A stretch of DNA of 9,971 nt from Candidatus Gastranaerophilales bacterium (GTDB lineage Bacteria; Cyanobacteriota; Vampirovibrionia; Gastranaerophilales; JAILCC01). The DNA lies in assembly GCA_024408745.1 (NCBI GenBank), contig JAKSUS010000030.1, positions 1-9,971 on the forward strand, in the 5' to 3' direction. Shown in pieces: positions 6,490-9,971 of this stretch. Made by a program: the position numbers and the translations under genes. The notes below the pieces were generated by a model. The model made no database searches, was not told where the DNA came from, and saw only the letters and a list, made by a program, of their open reading frames with translations. Position 1 is the stretch's first letter. The number at the start of each line of letters is the position of its first letter.

Positions 6490-6810
6490 ATGATAAATTC
6501 AGTTGTAATCGTTGGCAGAGTCGGACAAGATCCTGATGTAAAATATTTTGATTCCGGAAAAGTTAAAACCGTTTTATCAGTTGCGGCTAACAGATGGGCC
6601 AAAGACGGCGAAAAAACAGATTGGTTCAGAATTGAATTATGGGATAAAAAAGCAGAAGTTGCAGGCGAGTACGCTAAAAAAGGTGCTTTGATTGCAATTG
6701 AAGGCAGATTAGCTCAAAACAAATGGACAACACCATCAGGTGAAAACAGAGAATATTATTACGTTAGAGCTAATGATATAAGACTTTTAGGTAGAAAAGA
6801 AGCACAATAA
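6490..6810 (+). CDS. ssb: Single-stranded DNA-binding protein, short, no acidic tail
   Basis: From the ATG at 6490 the product has 106 residues, essentially one OB fold: SVVIVGRVGQDPDVKYF at the N-terminus, TDWFRIELWDKKAEVAGEYAKKG in the middle (aromatic and hydrophobic positions as in SSB) and YYVRANDIRLLG near the end. SSB protects single-stranded DNA and recruits repair and replication proteins. The usual acidic C-terminal tip (DDIPF-like), which binds partner proteins, is absent: the protein stops at GRKEAQ. A frame with a TTG start at 6475 would add five residues but is not favoured. The stop overlaps the next start by one base (TAATG). Short SSBs like this remind me of cyanobacterial and organellar forms; a second, tailed SSB may exist elsewhere. 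Confidence 0.9.
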   Translation: MINSVVIVGRVGQDPDVKYFDSGKVKTVLSVAANRWAKDGEKTDWFRIELWDKKAEVAGEYAKKGALIAIEGRLAQNKWTTPSGENREYYYVRANDIRLLGRKEAQ

Positions 6811-8108
6811 TGTTTATTCAAACAGGCACAATAGGTATTATCGCCGATGATTTAACCGGTGCAAATGATACCGCTTTACAATTTAATTTAAGCGGAGCAA
6901 ATACTCAAATTCTTTTTGATTATATGCAGGCACCGGAAGGCTTATTAAATACTCAGGTTTGGGCAATTAGTACAGAAACAAGAAATGTCGAAAAAGATGT
7001 TGCCGTTCCTGTTGTACGCGGAGCAGTAAAAATTTTATCAGAAAAACTTAACAGCGAATACTTATACAAAAAAATTGATTCCACAATAAGGGGTAATATC
7101 GGTCCTGAGGCAATGACAATCATTAATGAACTCGGGTTAGATGCGGCAATTATTGTTCCTGCTTTCCCCGCAGAAGGAAGAACAACAATAGGCGGTTATC
7201 ATTTATTAAACGGAGTTCCTATTGACAGGACGGAAATGGCTCGCGACCCAAAATCGCCGGTAAAAGAAAGCCATATTCCTACTCTTTTAGCGCAACAAAC
7301 AGGTTCTGCTGATTTAGTCGGCTCAATTCAATTAAAAACTGTTACGAAAGGGGCTGCACCTATTTTAATGGAATTACATCAATTAATTTCAGAAGGGAAA
7401 AAGCTTATTGTAATTGATGCCGTTTCAACAACTGATATTGAACAAATCGTTTTAGCGGTAGAAAAAAGTAATTATAATATATTACCATGTGGTGCCGCTG
7501 CAATGGCAAAAGCCTTTGCGGATATTTGGCTTCCGGAATCAGAATATCAACATATTTCTAAAACAATCCCTGATAATCCTGTATTAGTCGTATCAGGCAG
7601 CGCAACTACATTATCAAAATCTCAAATTGAGAAACTTACTCATTCTGACGATTTCGAACCTTATACCGTAGAATTGACTTTGGAAAAAATTTCAACTCAA
7701 AGTTTTGACGAAATGGTTGACAGATTAGCAAGTCAATTAGTGAAAAACAAATTAGGTGTTGTATATTTTTCAACTTCCGAAAGTGCAGTTGCTTCAAATT
7801 TTGAATTTGCAAAAGCTAATGATATTAATCCTGATGACATTCCGTCAATTATAACTGATTATTTGGCAAGACTAACAAAAGATGTTGTCGCAATGCAAAA
7901 TGTAATTCTTGTTTTAGTTGGCGGTGAAACTTCTTATAAAATCTGCACAGCAATAGGAAGTACAAATTTACAGGTTATTGATGAAGCAGATAGTGCTATT
8001 CCATTATGCTTAGACTTTAAAGCACAATGGATTATCACAAAATCAGGAAATTTAGGCACACCTGCTACTTTAGTTAATATTTTAAAATATATTGAAAGAC
8101 ATAAATAA
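6810..8108 (+). CDS. Four-carbon acid sugar kinase family protein (DUF1537, OtnK/DtnK-like)
   Basis: The length of 432 residues is normal. The N-terminal substrate-binding domain shows IADDLTGAND (11-20), KKIDSTIRGNIGPE (87-100) and PAFPAEGRTTIGGYHLLNG (117-135). The C-terminal nucleotide-binding domain shows LVVSGSATT (259-267), VLVGGETSYK (368-377) and ITKSGNLGTPATL (409-421). Characterised members phosphorylate D-threonate, L-threonate, D-erythronate or 3-oxo-tetronate with ATP at the 4-hydroxyl; which one applies here cannot be read from sequence. The following gene belongs to the PdxA family, the usual partner of D-threonate kinase DtnK, which favours a four-carbon acid route to dihydroxyacetone phosphate. 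Start is coupled to the ssb stop. Confidence 0.88.
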   Translation: MFIQTGTIGIIADDLTGANDTALQFNLSGANTQILFDYMQAPEGLLNTQVWAISTETRNVEKDVAVPVVRGAVKILSEKLNSEYLYKKIDSTIRGNIGPEAMTIINELGLDAAIIVPAFPAEGRTTIGGYHLLNGVPIDRTEMARDPKSPVKESHIPTLLAQQTGSADLVGSIQLKTVTKGAAPILMELHQLISEGKKLIVIDAVSTTDIEQIVLAVEKSNYNILPCGAAAMAKAFADIWLPESEYQHISKTIPDNPVLVVSGSATTLSKSQIEKLTHSDDFEPYTVELTLEKISTQSFDEMVDRLASQLVKNKLGVVYFSTSESAVASNFEFAKANDINPDDIPSIITDYLARLTKDVVAMQNVILVLVGGETSYKICTAIGSTNLQVIDEADSAIPLCLDFKAQWIITKSGNLGTPATLVNILKYIERHK

Positions 8109-9047
8109 ATGAATAAAATACTTGTTAAAATGGGTGATGCAGAAGGTATTGGAGTTGAAATAATTTTAAAATCTTTTCAGCATATTAAAGAACCTGAAAA
8201 ATTTATTTTAATTGGTAATAAAGATATCTTTCAAAAAGCAGAAAATCAATTTAACTTAAAATTGCCTTCTGATTTAGAATTTATAAACATTGATTATGAT
8301 GCCGATAATATTAAAACAGGAATTGAAAGTAAATATAGCGGTGAACTTGCTTATTTATGTTTAAAAAAAGCCTGCGATATGGTAAATAATAATCTTGCAG
8401 ATAAAATTGCAACCGCACCGTTATCAAAAAATGCTCTACATCTTGCAGGATATAATTATTCAGGTCAAACGGAAATTTTAGAAAGCAATTTAGGAAATAC
8501 TAATAATCAAGCACAAATGCTTTTTGTCGCAGACAATCTAAAAATATTATTATTAACAAGACATGAAGCAATTATTGATGTTCCAAAATTAATTACAAAA
8601 GATAATATTACCCAAACCGTAAAAATTTTAAATAAGGAATTAATTGAAAAATTCAATATAAAAACGCCTAAAATAGCAATGTGCGCATTAAATCCCCATG
8701 CCGGCGAAAACGGAATCTTAGGGAGAGAAGAAATCGATACAATTAATCCCGCAATTAAAAAATTAAACGATAGCGGAATCAATATTCATGGGAGTTTTAG
8801 TGCAGATACTTTAATAGGAAAAGCAGTTAAAAATTATCTAAAGCCTGAATTTGATGCTTATATTGCATGCTATCACGATCAGGCATTACCAGCAGTAAAA
8901 AGTTTAGGCTTAGAGAAAGTTTTAAATATTACAATCGGCTTAAGTGCCCTAAGGTCATCACCTTCACATGGAACGGCTTTTGATATTGCAGGTAAAAATA
9001 TTGCCGATTATAAAAGCATGCTTAATTCAATGTTATTTTTAGCATAA
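8109..9047 (+). CDS. PdxA-family 4-hydroxythreonate/threonate-4-phosphate dehydrogenase
   Basis: This 312-residue protein keeps the three metal-binding histidines of the family: His152 in LLTRHEAIIDVP, His197 in ALNPHAGENG and His256 in CYHDQALPAVKSLGL. It ends in the conserved RSSPSHGTAFDIAGK (282-296). PdxA oxidises 4-phosphohydroxy-L-threonine in vitamin B6 synthesis; PdxA2 oxidatively decarboxylates 4-phospho-D-threonate to dihydroxyacetone phosphate. The abutting DUF1537 kinase gene (stop directly followed by this ATG) favours PdxA2. Two motifs deviate: the N-terminal 'GDPAGIGPE' is GDAEGIGVE (9-17), and the substrate-phosphate motif 'GHTE' is GQTE (119-122). It converges on the histidine kinase gene with four bases between stops. 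Confidence 0.88.
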   Translation: MNKILVKMGDAEGIGVEIILKSFQHIKEPEKFILIGNKDIFQKAENQFNLKLPSDLEFINIDYDADNIKTGIESKYSGELAYLCLKKACDMVNNNLADKIATAPLSKNALHLAGYNYSGQTEILESNLGNTNNQAQMLFVADNLKILLLTRHEAIIDVPKLITKDNITQTVKILNKELIEKFNIKTPKIAMCALNPHAGENGILGREEIDTINPAIKKLNDSGINIHGSFSADTLIGKAVKNYLKPEFDAYIACYHDQALPAVKSLGLEKVLNITIGLSALRSSPSHGTAFDIAGKNIADYKSMLNSMLFLA

Positions 9048-9051
9048 AAAT

Positions 9052-9971
9052 TTATAATGGCAGGTAAATAGAGAATGTTGTACCTTTACCGACAATGCTA
9101 TCAACTTCAATTTTGCCTTTATGCTCTTCTATGATTTTTCTTGCAAGTGCCAAACCTAAGCCTGTTCCCTGTCCGATTTTTTTAGTTGTAAAACCAAAAT
9201 CAAATATATTTTTCAAAATACTTTTTTCAATACCTGAACCCGTATCGGAAATTTGGACAAGTGCAAAATTATCTTTTAAGCTTGTTTTTATGCAAACTTC
9301 CCCTTTGTCTGATATGCTTTGGCACGCATTCAATAATATATTCATAAATACCTGATTAACATAATCGGGATAACAGGATATCAAAGGAAGTTCGGCATAT
9401 TCTTTCTTTATTTCAATTCTGTTTTTTGTTTCGTGAGCAATTAAATCAATTGTACTGTTCAAGCCTTCATGGATATCAACTTCTTTTTTCTTTGCCTCGT
9501 CTAATCTTGTAAAATTCTTCAAAGACTTAACCATATTGCTTATTCTTCTAAGTGCCTCTTTTGTAACAGGTGAAATTTGCATAATCATTTCACCTAAATC
9601 GGATTTATCGTTTTCTGCAATTTTTGATAATAAGTCAAAATTACTCGAAATCGCACCAAGAGGAGTATTGATTTCATGCGCAACCCCTGCTACTAATTGC
9701 CCTCACGCAGCCATGTTTTCACTCTGAACAATTTGAAGTTGTGCATTTTTTAATTGCGTAAGCGCATTTTCCAATTCTTTTTTCTGTTTTTTTAATTCGT
9801 TATACAATTCTTCTTTAGAAAAAGCGGTCGAAAGTAAAGAAGCAATATTTTTAATCAAATCAGCTTCTTCTTTTTGCCAAGTATTTATAATATTTTTTCT
9901 GTATAGAAGCAATGCACCGTATATTTTATTTTCATCAATCGGATATTTCTTCTTAAGTTTGTCGATCAGTT
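9052..9971 (-). pseudogene. GAF-type sensor histidine kinase, N-terminus outside window, in-frame TGA
   Basis: One reading frame covers 88 codons, a TGA at 9705-9703 and 216 more codons to TAA. The first part looks like the end of a GAF sensor domain (IYGALLLYRKN, then TWQKEEADLIKNIASLLSTAF) followed by a coiled coil (ELKKQKKELENALTQLKNAQ). After ENMAA-stop comes GQLVAGVAHEINTPLGA, the HisKA helix with phospho-accepting His at 9678-9676. The ATP-binding domain follows complete: N box NILLNACQ, G1 DTGSGI, F box FDFGFTTK and G2 GQGTGLGLALA, ending in FSIYLPL. Related kinases read 'MAALGQL', so a Leu codon is expected at the TGA (TTA to TGA is one base). If the stop is real, the kinase is broken: restart ATGs at 9588 or 9582 (the latter with AGGTG eight bases upstream) lie after the His. 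If it is a base-call error, this is an ordinary intact kinase. No response regulator is in view. Confidence 0.85.
9703..9705 (-). other. In-frame TGA interrupting the histidine kinase
   Basis: The codon series reads ATG GCT GCG TGA GGG CAA on the minus strand. Frame and family similarity are continuous on both sides, so this is a substitution, not a frameshift. The site is nine codons before the catalytic His and 266 bases from the window end. Confidence 0.9.

Noticed and set aside
9703..9705. TGA in the histidine kinase read as selenocysteine, glycine or tryptophan
   Set aside because: The protease gene at 3481-3483 ends with TGA where reading on would run antisense through the methyltransferase gene, and no other gene in the window has an internal TGA. 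The family residue is Leu, not Cys, Gly or Trp.
9095..9727. Two plus-strand open frames opposite the histidine kinase
   Set aside because: Both lie antisense to conserved kinase motifs, lack ribosome sites and show no recognisable features.

Overview
The window is a chromosomal stretch of a very AT-rich bacterium, most likely an uncultured gut relative of Cyanobacteria (Candidatus Melainabacteria / Gastranaerophilales). Four things point there: strongly A/T-biased codon use; a secreted protein built from LE..xFG..Y..RL.RLE-type repeats; a methyltransferase whose N-terminus carries a short Phe-Asn-Gly-Asn stretch of a kind I remember from that lineage; and a short, cyanobacterial-looking SSB. 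No marker gene is present, so this placement is an inference of moderate strength. The first 51 bases are pure G, almost certainly a sequencing or assembly artefact at a contig edge.

Layout. Bases 53-1252 (minus) hold a nearly complete LeuA/NifV-family acyltransferase resembling homocitrate synthase, cut at its C-terminus by the poly-G. A 212-base divergent spacer leads to three accessory genes: a secreted repeat protein (1465-2325, plus), a CheR-like SAM methyltransferase with a large insertion (2383-3474, plus), and, converging on it, a matrixin-like zinc metalloprotease without signal peptide (3481-4296, minus). A 76-base divergent promoter region with a perfect 14-bp palindrome separates the protease from a housekeeping run.

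The plus-strand run 4373-9047 holds ybaB (nucleoid protein), recR (recombination mediator), nagA (GlcNAc-6-phosphate deacetylase), ssb (single-strand binding protein), a four-carbon acid sugar kinase (DUF1537/OtnK/DtnK family) and a PdxA-family dehydrogenase. The first three overlap or abut, as do the last three. A good sigma70-type promoter at 6426-6455 lies between nagA and ssb, so there are probably two transcription units. The kinase/PdxA pair looks like the D-threonate (four-carbon acid) catabolic pair, but a link to vitamin B6 synthesis is an open alternative.

The right end (9052-9971, minus) is the C-terminal part of a GAF-type sensor histidine kinase. Its frame is intact except for one in-frame TGA nine codons before the phospho-accepting His, at a position that is normally Leu. 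This is either a real nonsense mutation or a single-base sequencing error (TTA read as TGA). It is the clearest anomaly of the window. I saw no rRNA, tRNA, CRISPR array, insertion sequence or convincing GC-rich terminator.
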